A stretch of DNA of 11,752 nt, from contig QMOF01000053.1 of the NCBI GenBank assembly GCA_003650185.1, positions 1 to 11,752 on the forward strand, given 5' to 3'. The DNA comes from Chloroflexota bacterium (GTDB lineage: Bacteria; Chloroflexota; Dehalococcoidia; UBA2247; RBG-13-53-26). The position numbers and the translations under genes were made by a program. Positions 5,564-11,752 of this stretch are shown piece by piece. Positions within the stretch are counted from its first letter, which is position 1. Every line of letters starts with the position of its first letter. Under the pieces are notes generated by a model that saw nothing but the letters and a program-made list of their open reading frames with translations, was not told where the DNA came from and ran no database searches.

Positions 5564-7261
5564 CTAGCCCTTTGCTGCCTTCTTCTCCTCTTCCACCAGG
5601 ACCCGGCGCAGTACCTTGCCGATGGGTGACTTGGGCAGCTCTTCTCGGAACTCTACCAGCCTGGGTACCTTATAGCGGGCCAGACGTTCGCGACAGAATC
5701 CGGTGATCTCGTCGGGCGTGGCACTCTCACCGTCCTTGAGCACGACACACACCTTCACCGTCTCGCCACGGTAGGGGTCCGACACTCCATAGCACACGGC
5801 CTCTCTGACCTTAGGGTGCTCGTAGAGGACTTCTTCGATCTCTCTCGGGTATATGTTGTAACCCCCGGCCAGGATCATCTCTTTCTTGCGGTCAACGATG
5901 CTGAAGTAGCCGTCCTCATCCATCTTGGCCAGGTCACCGGTGTAGAGCCAGCCATTGCGCAGCACCATCTCGGTTTCGTCCGGCCGGTTCCAGTACCCTT
6001 TCATCACTTGAGGCGCCCTGATGACCAGCTCTCCGACCTCTCCCACTGGCATCTCCTTGTCACCGGTCTCCATGTCCATGATCTTCGCCTCGACGTCGGG
6101 AAAGGGCACGCCGATGCTGCCCACTTTTCTCATCCCGACCAGGGGAGTGCAGTGGGTTACTACTGGAGCCTCGCTGAGGCCATACCCCTCGACCAGCTTG
6201 CCTTGAGTAATCTCCTCGAACCTCTGCTGCACCTCCACAGGGAGAGGGGCAGCACCGCTGACGCAGGCCCTGATGGAACGCAGATCGTATTTCCGCACCT
6301 TTGGATGGTTGTTCAGGGCCACGTACATGGTTGGGACGCCGGGAAAGAAGGCAGGCTTGTATTTGCTGATGGCCTTGAGCACCTGTCCTGTCTCAAAGCG
6401 GGGCTGCAACACCATGGCGCTGCCAGTGAGCACCGCGAAATGCATCACGGTGACCATTCCGTAAACGTGAAACAGTGGCATGACCCCCATTACCACCTCT
6501 TCTCCCTCTTTGAGAGAGATGGGAGCGCCCCAGGCCCTCATCTGGTATACGTTGGCAAGCACGTTGTGGTGTGTAGCCACTGCCGCCTTGCTCACCCCGG
6601 TAGTACCCCCCGTGTACTGGAACATGGCCACATCCTGCCAGTTCGTGCTCACGGGCGGGGGCGTGGCTTGAAAGCGGCGGAGCAGGCCCTGGAATGAATA
6701 GGAGTCCCTTGCCCCAGAAATGTCAGCGCGGTGCCCTTCCTTGCGCTCCCGGAAGAGGGTGAACAGCAGCCGGGTAAGCGGAGGTAGGTACTCCTTGATA
6801 TTGGTCACGATGAGGTTCCTCAACCCGGCGCGGTCCTTCAGATTGGCGACCGTGCGATAGAAGAGGCTGAGAAGAATGACAGTCTCCGCGCCGCAGTCCT
6901 TGAACTGGTACTCCATCTCCCGCGGCGAGTACAGCGGGTTCGTGGCTACCACGATGCCCCCCGCTTTCAGGACGGCATAGTAGCTGATGACGAACTGAGG
7001 ACAGTTTGGCATCAGCAGGGCCACCCTGTCGCCCTTCTTCACTCCCAGGTTCACGAGAGCGTTGGCCATCCGGTTGGCCTGCTCGTCCAGCTTTCGGTAG
7101 CTCAGCCGGTGGGTGTCTCCCAAACGCCCTGGAAAGATGATGGCTGTGTGATCGGGGAAGCGACGTGACGCATCCTCCAGTAGGTGGTGCAGGGTTACTT
7201 CCGGGTACTCGATAGTCGCAGGCACGCCCGGGTCATAATGCTTGAGCCACGGCTTGTCCAT
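5564..7261 (-). CDS. fadD: Long-chain fatty-acid-CoA ligase (AMP-forming acyl-CoA synthetase)
   Basis: A 565-residue ANL-superfamily enzyme that activates free fatty acids with ATP and CoA to acyl-CoA, the entry step to beta-oxidation. The ATP-binding P-loop motif YTGGTTGVSK lies at 216-225. The motif GYGLSEAP (359-366), the GWLYTGDL segment (437-444) with the adenylate-binding aspartate, the hinge region VDRKKEMI and the C-terminal catalytic lysine K549 in PIGK are all present. Length is normal for FadD-type ligases. The ATG at 7261 is chosen because GGGAGG lies five bases upstream and the homologous N-terminal WLKHYDPGVP follows. The frame is open further upstream, to 7318, but that extension would contain a G9 tract and no known domain. 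It is the last gene of the - strand operon, 65 bases after the acyl-CoA dehydrogenase. Chain-length preference cannot be inferred. Confidence 0.93.
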   Translation of the reverse strand: MDKPWLKHYDPGVPATIEYPEVTLHHLLEDASRRFPDHTAIIFPGRLGDTHRLSYRKLDEQANRMANALVNLGVKKGDRVALLMPNCPQFVISYYAVLKAGGIVVATNPLYSPREMEYQFKDCGAETVILLSLFYRTVANLKDRAGLRNLIVTNIKEYLPPLTRLLFTLFRERKEGHRADISGARDSYSFQGLLRRFQATPPPVSTNWQDVAMFQYTGGTTGVSKAAVATHHNVLANVYQMRAWGAPISLKEGEEVVMGVMPLFHVYGMVTVMHFAVLTGSAMVLQPRFETGQVLKAISKYKPAFFPGVPTMYVALNNHPKVRKYDLRSIRACVSGAAPLPVEVQQRFEEITQGKLVEGYGLSEAPVVTHCTPLVGMRKVGSIGVPFPDVEAKIMDMETGDKEMPVGEVGELVIRAPQVMKGYWNRPDETEMVLRNGWLYTGDLAKMDEDGYFSIVDRKKEMILAGGYNIYPREIEEVLYEHPKVREAVCYGVSDPYRGETVKVCVVLKDGESATPDEITGFCRERLARYKVPRLVEFREELPKSPIGKVLRRVLVEEEKKAAKG

Positions 7262-7278
7262 GATGGCCTCCCCCCCCC
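7262..7278 (-). promoter_or_regulatory. Shine-Dalgarno region of the ligase gene containing a nine-G tract
   Basis: On the - strand, nine consecutive G's (7278-7270) run directly into AGG, producing a GGGAGG ribosome site five bases before the ATG at 7261. This settles the start codon. The homopolymer is unusual for the window, and its length could affect ribosome-site spacing or structure, or it could be miscounted by sequencing. Confidence 0.6.
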
Positions 7279-7326
7279 GCATAGGGCCGGTGCGACCTTG
7301 GCGCGCTGTCCTGGCCAAACACAGCC

Positions 7327-9111
7327 CTAGCAGATGAACTTCTCTGCCTCCAGGATCCTGTCGGCGATACGCCTCCGTGTCTCCACTGTATTCACCGGGG
7401 TGTAGTGCAGTGCCCTGCCCAGCGCGGACAGGTGGTTGTCAAGCTCCTCGCCCCCGTGCATGGCCGCGAGCGCCTCTCTGGCATGACCATAGACCCTGGC
7501 TATAGCATCGTTCACGTATACCCGCACCATGTCTACTTTGAGCTCGGAGGCCTGCTCTCCGTTCGCCTCGATGGACTTGACAGCCCGCAGAAGGCCGCTC
7601 TCCATGGCATAGACTTCCATAGCTATGTTGCTCAGCAGGGCGATTATCTCCTGCTCCTCCTCAAGGCCCAGTCCGTACTTCTGCGCCGCCATGTTGCTCA
7701 GGCACTGGAACACCTTCTTTACCCGGCCAACGAGATGGCGCTGGTATCCCAGGGGGCCGCCGTCGGCTTCCGGAGGGACGGGCTCCAGCGTCGGGAACTG
7801 GTTCTGGGCTTCCTGTGCTACCGAGAAGAAGGGGATTTCGTTCTTCAGAGCCCTCCGCATCAGCCACCCGATGGTGATGAGTCGGTTTATCTCGTTTGTC
7901 CCCTCGAATATCCTGAAGATGCGACAGTCGCGATACATTCTCTCTACAGGGTAGTCCTCGATGTAGCCGTAACCCCCAAATATCTGCACCGCCTCGTCAG
8001 CCACCAGGGCCAACATCTCGGAGCAGTACACCTTGTTGATAGAGCACTCTACAGCGTACTCCGATATGCTCTTCGCACTCTGTGCACCTGCGTCCTTCGC
8101 TGTCCGGTCAACGCTGGCCATGACCGTGTCGACAAGGCCTCCGGTGCGGTAGACCATGCTTTCCGCCATGTACGTCCTGGTGGCCATCTCTGCCAGCTTG
8201 TGCTTTATCAGCCCGAACTGGCCTATGGGCTTGCCGAACTGCACCCTTTCCTTGGCGTACCTGGCAGACTCCGCCAAAGCCAGCTTGGCAGCCCCAACGC
8301 TTCCCGCCGCCAGCTTGAACCGGCCCAGGTCGAGTATGTTGAAGGCCACCACATGGCCTCTGCCGATCTCGAAGATAACGTTCTCCACGGGTACCTTGGC
8401 ATTCTCAAGAATGATGCTGGTGGTGGAAGTGCCCCGAATTCCCATTTTCTTCTCTTCCGGGCCCAGGGATATCCCCTCGAAGTCCTTCTCCAGCAGGAAA
8501 CAGGTGAATTTGTCACCGTCCACCTTGGCGTAGGTAAAGATGATATCGGCGAAGCCCGCGTTGGTGATGAACTGTTTGGCGCCGTTCAGCCGGTAGTACT
8601 TGCCGTCAGGCGAGAGGACGGCCGTCGTTCGGATGGAAAGGGCGTCGGTGCCTGCCTCGGGTTCTGTCAGCGCGTAGCAGCCGACCTTCTCGCCGCGAAC
8701 CAGGGCGGGCAGGTACTTCTCCTTCTGGGCAGCGTTACCGAACAGGGCCAGCGGCATTGTGCCAATCCCGGTGTGAGCGTTCATGGCTACAGCAAAGGAC
8801 CCCGAGGCTACCGAGTGCTCCATGATCAGCAGAGAAGCAATGCTGTCAAGCTCCGTCCCCCCATACTTCTCCTCCACATCAGCCCCCAGAAGGCCCAGTT
8901 CCCCCGCTTTTCGCATCAACTGGCGAGTCAATTCAAAGTCCTTGTGCTCCACTTCTTCCAGGTGAGGCGCCACTTCATTGGTGACGAAGTCCTCAGCCGT
9001 GGTGATTATCATCTTGTGCTCTTCTCTGAAGTCCTCGGGGGTGAATACCTCTGCGGCGGGCACGTCTTCAATGAAGGATGATCCGCCCTTTCTGATCACC
9101 TCTTCTGTCAT
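7327..9111 (-). CDS. fadE: Acyl-CoA dehydrogenase, large FadE/VLCAD-like type
   Basis: A 594-residue flavoenzyme expected to carry out the first oxidation of beta-oxidation (acyl-CoA to trans-2-enoyl-CoA, electrons to electron-transfer flavoprotein). The order is an N-terminal helical domain, the signature CYALTEPEAGTD (145-156) at the FAD/substrate site, the FAD contact RVQFGKPI (289-296), and the second signature QIFGGYGYIEDYPVER (376-391). The catalytic glutamate is E403 in IFEGTNEINR. A C-terminal extension of about 170 residues beyond the core is characteristic of VLCAD/ACAD9 and of Bacillus-type FadE, whose length it matches. The ATG at 9111 is preceded by GGAGGGGG, and the whole 11-base gap after the thiolase stop is this ribosome site. 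A longer open frame to 9177 would overlap the thiolase and add unrelated residues, so it is rejected. Confidence 0.94.
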   Translation of the reverse strand: MTEEVIRKGGSSFIEDVPAAEVFTPEDFREEHKMIITTAEDFVTNEVAPHLEEVEHKDFELTRQLMRKAGELGLLGADVEEKYGGTELDSIASLLIMEHSVASGSFAVAMNAHTGIGTMPLALFGNAAQKEKYLPALVRGEKVGCYALTEPEAGTDALSIRTTAVLSPDGKYYRLNGAKQFITNAGFADIIFTYAKVDGDKFTCFLLEKDFEGISLGPEEKKMGIRGTSTTSIILENAKVPVENVIFEIGRGHVVAFNILDLGRFKLAAGSVGAAKLALAESARYAKERVQFGKPIGQFGLIKHKLAEMATRTYMAESMVYRTGGLVDTVMASVDRTAKDAGAQSAKSISEYAVECSINKVYCSEMLALVADEAVQIFGGYGYIEDYPVERMYRDCRIFRIFEGTNEINRLITIGWLMRRALKNEIPFFSVAQEAQNQFPTLEPVPPEADGGPLGYQRHLVGRVKKVFQCLSNMAAQKYGLGLEEEQEIIALLSNIAMEVYAMESGLLRAVKSIEANGEQASELKVDMVRVYVNDAIARVYGHAREALAAMHGGEELDNHLSALGRALHYTPVNTVETRRRIADRILEAEKFIC

Positions 9112-9122
9112 TGACCCCCTCC

Positions 9123-10304
9123 CTATTGTGATTGTCTTTCGAACACGGCTGCTGCTCCCATGCCACCCCCAATGCACATGGTGACCAGACCAAAGCTAGC
9201 TTCCCGCCGCTGCATCTCATAAAGCAGCTTAACGGTGAGGTATACTCCCGTGCAGCCCAGAGGATGTCCCAGAGCTATGGACCCACCGTTGACGTTCAGC
9301 TTGCTCATGTCTATGCCAAGCGTCTCGACCACGTACACCGACTGAGAGGCAAACGCCTCGTTCAGCTCTATGAGGTCAATCTGGTCAAGAGACATTCCCG
9401 CCGATCTCAGGGCTTTAGGGACGGCCTCTGCTGGTCCTATACCCATAATGTCGGGGTCAACGCCAGCAACACCGTAGGACCTGAAACTTGCCATCGGCCT
9501 CAGCCCCAACTGATGTGCCCTCTCTTCGGACATCACCACCACAGCCGCTGCACCGTCGTTGATGGGACAGGAGTTCCCAGCAGTCACCGTGCCTCCGGCA
9601 CGGAAGATCGGTCGCAGTCTGGAAAGCGCCTCCAGCGATGTGTCGAACCTGACGCACTCGTCCCTGGCAAATATCTTCTCGCGGCAGACAGCCACTCCCT
9701 TCTCAAAGGTGCGGTCGGCCACGTGAAGCGGTAGTATCTGCTCTTCGAACCTTCCATCCTGTATAGCCCTGATCGCTTTCCGGTGGCTTTCCAGGGCGAA
9801 TTGGTCCTGCTTCTCCCTGCTTATGCTGAACCGCTGGGCCACGTTCTCTGCAGTCAGTCCCATGGTGATGTATGCCTCCGGCATAGTGCGCATCAACTCC
9901 GGGTCAGGCAACGGTTTGTTGCCTCCCATTGGCACCAGGCTCATGTGCTCCACGCCGGCAGCTACCACCACGTCAGCAAAGCCGCACATCACCCTTTGGC
10001 AGGCTACGGCAATGGCATCCAGCCCCGACGAGCAGTACCTGTTGATCGTCATGCCCGGCACGTGAGTCGGCAATCCCGACTTCAAAGCAATGATCCTGCC
10101 CAGGTTCATTCCCATCTCTGCCTCGGGGAAGGCACAGCCTACCACCACGTCGTCAATGTCTTCAGGCTTCAGTCCGTTTGACCTTCGGATAGCTTCCTTC
10201 ACTACCTCAGAGCCCGTATACTCGGGCCTGGTGTTCCTCAGGCTGCCGTTTATCGCCCTTGCCAGGGCTGTCCTGACTGCCGACACAATGACTGCTTTTC
10301 TCAC
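9123..10304 (-). CDS. fadA: Acetyl-CoA C-acyltransferase (3-ketoacyl-CoA thiolase)
   Basis: A 393-residue thiolase that cleaves 3-ketoacyl-CoA with CoA to acetyl-CoA and a shortened acyl-CoA, the last step of each beta-oxidation round. The nucleophile is C91 in INRYCSSGLDAI. NEAFA (315-319), H347 in GGSIALGHPLG and the second active-site cysteine C377 in CIGGGMG are all conserved. Length is standard for the family. Translation begins at a GTG (10304), supported by AAGGAGA seven bases upstream and by the typical N-terminus RKAVIVSAVRT. It sits between the hydroxyacyl-CoA dehydrogenase/hydratase (22-base gap) and the acyl-CoA dehydrogenase (11-base gap), so a catabolic role is more likely than acetoacetyl-CoA synthesis, though the fold does not exclude biosynthetic use. 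Confidence 0.94.
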   Translation of the reverse strand: MRKAVIVSAVRTALARAINGSLRNTRPEYTGSEVVKEAIRRSNGLKPEDIDDVVVGCAFPEAEMGMNLGRIIALKSGLPTHVPGMTINRYCSSGLDAIAVACQRVMCGFADVVVAAGVEHMSLVPMGGNKPLPDPELMRTMPEAYITMGLTAENVAQRFSISREKQDQFALESHRKAIRAIQDGRFEEQILPLHVADRTFEKGVAVCREKIFARDECVRFDTSLEALSRLRPIFRAGGTVTAGNSCPINDGAAAVVVMSEERAHQLGLRPMASFRSYGVAGVDPDIMGIGPAEAVPKALRSAGMSLDQIDLIELNEAFASQSVYVVETLGIDMSKLNVNGGSIALGHPLGCTGVYLTVKLLYEMQRREASFGLVTMCIGGGMGAAAVFERQSQ

Positions 10305-10327
10305 TACCGCTTCTCCTTGCCGGAAGG

Positions 10328-11752
10328 CTAGTTCCTCAGCGGTCTGTTGGTCTCAGCCATGTGCTTCAACCTGGCCTGGGTCTTCTCTTCACCGCAAAGC
10401 GAAAGGAAAGCTTCTCGTTCCAGGTCAAGCAGGTACTGTTCTGTTACTATGGTGTGCTGGTCCAGGTCGCCGCCGGTGAGCACGTAGGCGAGCTTCCGGG
10501 CGATGTGTGCATCGTGATCGGTTATGTACCCCGCCTGCCGCATCAGGTACACCATCAGCTCCAGGATGCCTCTTCCCGTCCTACCCGTGATGCGGATGTC
10601 ATCCCTGGGGCGCGGCGGCCGGTACCCTTGCGTGACAAGGCACAGCACGGTCTCCTTGGCGTCGTGCAGCAGGTGGTCCAGGTTCATGGTGATCCTGTCC
10701 TGCGGACTCATAAACCCTATGCCCTGGGCTTCCCGTGCGCTGGTAGATACCTTGGCCGTGGCTATTGTCTCGAACATCCTGGCCACGTAAGGAATGAGGT
10801 CAGGACGGCCGCCACCCGGGACCGCGCTGGGAACACTTGGGGGGACCCAGTCGATGGCTCTCAGCAGCATCTCCTTATTGCCACCGCCGCCGGGGATGAG
10901 CCCCACCCCCACCTCTACAAGACCCATATATGCTTCAGCACTGGCCCTCACCGTGCTGGCGGCCAGGCACACCTCGCAGCCCCCGCCCAAGGTCATCCGG
11001 AATGGCGCCGCTACCACCGGCCTCTCCGAGTACTTGATCCGCATGCAAGCTTGCTGAAACCGTCTGACGGCCGTCTCCAGGGTATCCCAGTCATGGTTCT
11101 GGCACAGGCCGGAGATCAGCTTCACATCCGCTCCCAGGCAGAAATTGGCACCATGGTTGCCGATGACAAGCCCCTCGAAGTTCTCCTCCACCTCCGCTAT
11201 GCTCAGGTCTATCATGTCGATAACGTCGCCATTGATGACGTTGTTCGGCGAATGAAACTCGAGGCAGGCCACGCCGTCTCCCATGTCCACCAGGCTTGCC
11301 CCCGCGTTCTGCCGGATCACCTTTGCCCTCTCTTTGAGCGATGGCAGAGTGATTATCTCTGGCTTCTCTTCAACTAGCTGGTACTCCCCGCTCAGGAAGT
11401 CGAAGTAGTACTGGCTGCCGTCCCGCCTCTCGTAAAAGTGCTCCTTACCGGCCGAGAGCATCTGTCGGACATTGTCGGGTATGCTCTCTCCTTCCTGCTC
11501 CATCCGCTCCACAGACTTCCTCACGCTAATAGCATCCCACGTCTCGAACGGGCCCAGTTCCCATCCGAATCCCCACCTCATAGCGCGGTCTATGCCCACA
11601 ATGTCGTCGCATATCTCGGGTATCTTGGACACACAATAGACCAGCATTCTCTTGAGGGCCTTCCAGGCGAAGCGCCCGGCACGATCGTCCGAATACACCA
11701 ATGCCTGCAACCTGGCCCTGGCGTCAGCCGAGTTGCTGAGCTCCTCGAGGAG
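10328..11752 (-). CDS. fadN: 3-hydroxyacyl-CoA dehydrogenase / enoyl-CoA hydratase, FadN-like (N-terminus outside window)
   Basis: The visible 474 residues are the C-terminal part of a bifunctional beta-oxidation enzyme, open to the right edge. A TTG at 11710 is not a credible start because the frame and the alpha-helical sequence continue past it. Visible residues 1 to about 125 resemble the C-terminal helical domain of 3-hydroxyacyl-CoA dehydrogenase (GFGWELGPFETWD). A crotonase-fold hydratase domain follows (about 150-345), with an oxyanion-hole loop NFCLGAD (203-209) and the two catalytic glutamates of hydratases, E259 in GGGCE and E279 in LVEVGVGLIPGGGG. The tail ends in ETNRPLRN, as in Bacillus FadN-type proteins. 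The NAD-binding Rossmann domain (roughly 300 residues) must lie beyond the edge. The domain order, dehydrogenase first and hydratase last, is opposite to E. coli FadB and fits FadN. It is the first gene visible of the operon. Confidence 0.9.
   Translation of the reverse strand, partial: LLEELSNSADARARLQALVYSDDRAGRFAWKALKRMLVYCVSKIPEICDDIVGIDRAMRWGFGWELGPFETWDAISVRKSVERMEQEGESIPDNVRQMLSAGKEHFYERRDGSQYYFDFLSGEYQLVEEKPEIITLPSLKERAKVIRQNAGASLVDMGDGVACLEFHSPNNVINGDVIDMIDLSIAEVEENFEGLVIGNHGANFCLGADVKLISGLCQNHDWDTLETAVRRFQQACMRIKYSERPVVAAPFRMTLGGGCEVCLAASTVRASAEAYMGLVEVGVGLIPGGGGNKEMLLRAIDWVPPSVPSAVPGGGRPDLIPYVARMFETIATAKVSTSAREAQGIGFMSPQDRITMNLDHLLHDAKETVLCLVTQGYRPPRPRDDIRITGRTGRGILELMVYLMRQAGYITDHDAHIARKLAYVLTGGDLDQHTIVTEQYLLDLEREAFLSLCGEEKTQARLKHMAETNRPLRN

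Noticed and set aside
5816..6697. A 293-codon open frame on the + strand opposite the acyl-CoA ligase gene
   Set aside because: It lies wholly inside a well-supported ligase gene, is rich in His, Leu and Val without domain structure, and has no ribosome site of note.
7405..9081. A 558-codon open frame on the + strand opposite the acyl-CoA dehydrogenase gene
   Set aside because: The - strand protein has full family motifs and a good ribosome site. The opposite frame has no recognisable domain and reflects GC-rich codon bias, which depletes stops in antisense frames.
9112..9177. N-terminal extension of the acyl-CoA dehydrogenase to 9177
   Set aside because: It would overlap the thiolase 3' end, and the ATG at 9111 has a strong GGAGGGGG site.
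10361..11377. A 338-codon open frame on the + strand opposite the FadN-like gene
   Set aside because: Antisense shadow of a gene with intact crotonase catalytic residues; no family resemblance in its own translation.

Overview
The window is GC-rich, gene-dense bacterial DNA with two unrelated blocks that converge at about 5429-5563. The + strand half (2-5428) encodes a cluster of two-component signalling proteins. The - strand half (5564-11752) encodes a fatty-acid beta-oxidation operon. No rRNA, tRNA, CRISPR array, insertion sequence or phage gene is visible. The combination of Rcp1-like single-domain response regulators with soluble multi-PAS kinases and a fadN-fadA-fadE-type operon fits an environmental bacterium such as a member of Chloroflexota, Firmicutes or a deltaproteobacterial lineage. 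The sequence alone does not settle the phylum.

Signalling block. The window opens inside the last 41 codons of an Rcp1-like response regulator (2-127). A second, complete Rcp1-like regulator follows (220-693). It overlaps by 20 bases a REC-HisKA-HATPase protein whose receiver is N-terminal (674-1861), and this in turn overlaps an OmpR/PhoB-type DNA-binding response regulator (1842-2525). A 336-base non-coding leader (2526-2861) carries a plausible sigma70-type promoter and several short inverted repeats. It precedes a soluble triple-PAS histidine kinase (2862-4946), which is joined by a four-base ATGA overlap to a third Rcp1-like regulator (4943-5428). I infer two transcription units that could form one phosphorelay: PAS kinase to single-domain receivers, to the receiver-kinase, to the OmpR-type regulator, which is the only DNA-binding output. 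The wiring is not shown by sequence alone.

Metabolic block. In transcription order on the - strand the genes are: a 3-hydroxyacyl-CoA dehydrogenase/enoyl-CoA hydratase (FadN-like, N-terminus beyond the window edge), a thiolase (FadA-like, GTG start), a large acyl-CoA dehydrogenase (FadE-like, 594 aa) and a long-chain acyl-CoA ligase (FadD-like). Gaps are 22, 11 and 65 bases, consistent with one operon. Together they cover activation of a fatty acid and all four steps of the beta-oxidation spiral. The order matches the Bacillus fadN-fadA-fadE arrangement with a ligase added at the 3' end. Electron-transfer flavoprotein genes and a regulator are not in view.

Nothing here amounts to a clearly new system. 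The observations most worth checking are: a nine-base G tract inside the Shine-Dalgarno region of the ligase gene; the replacement of the conserved acidic residue next to the phospho-accepting histidine in the PAS kinase; the unusual set of three related single-domain receivers around two kinases; and the structured leader ahead of the PAS kinase.
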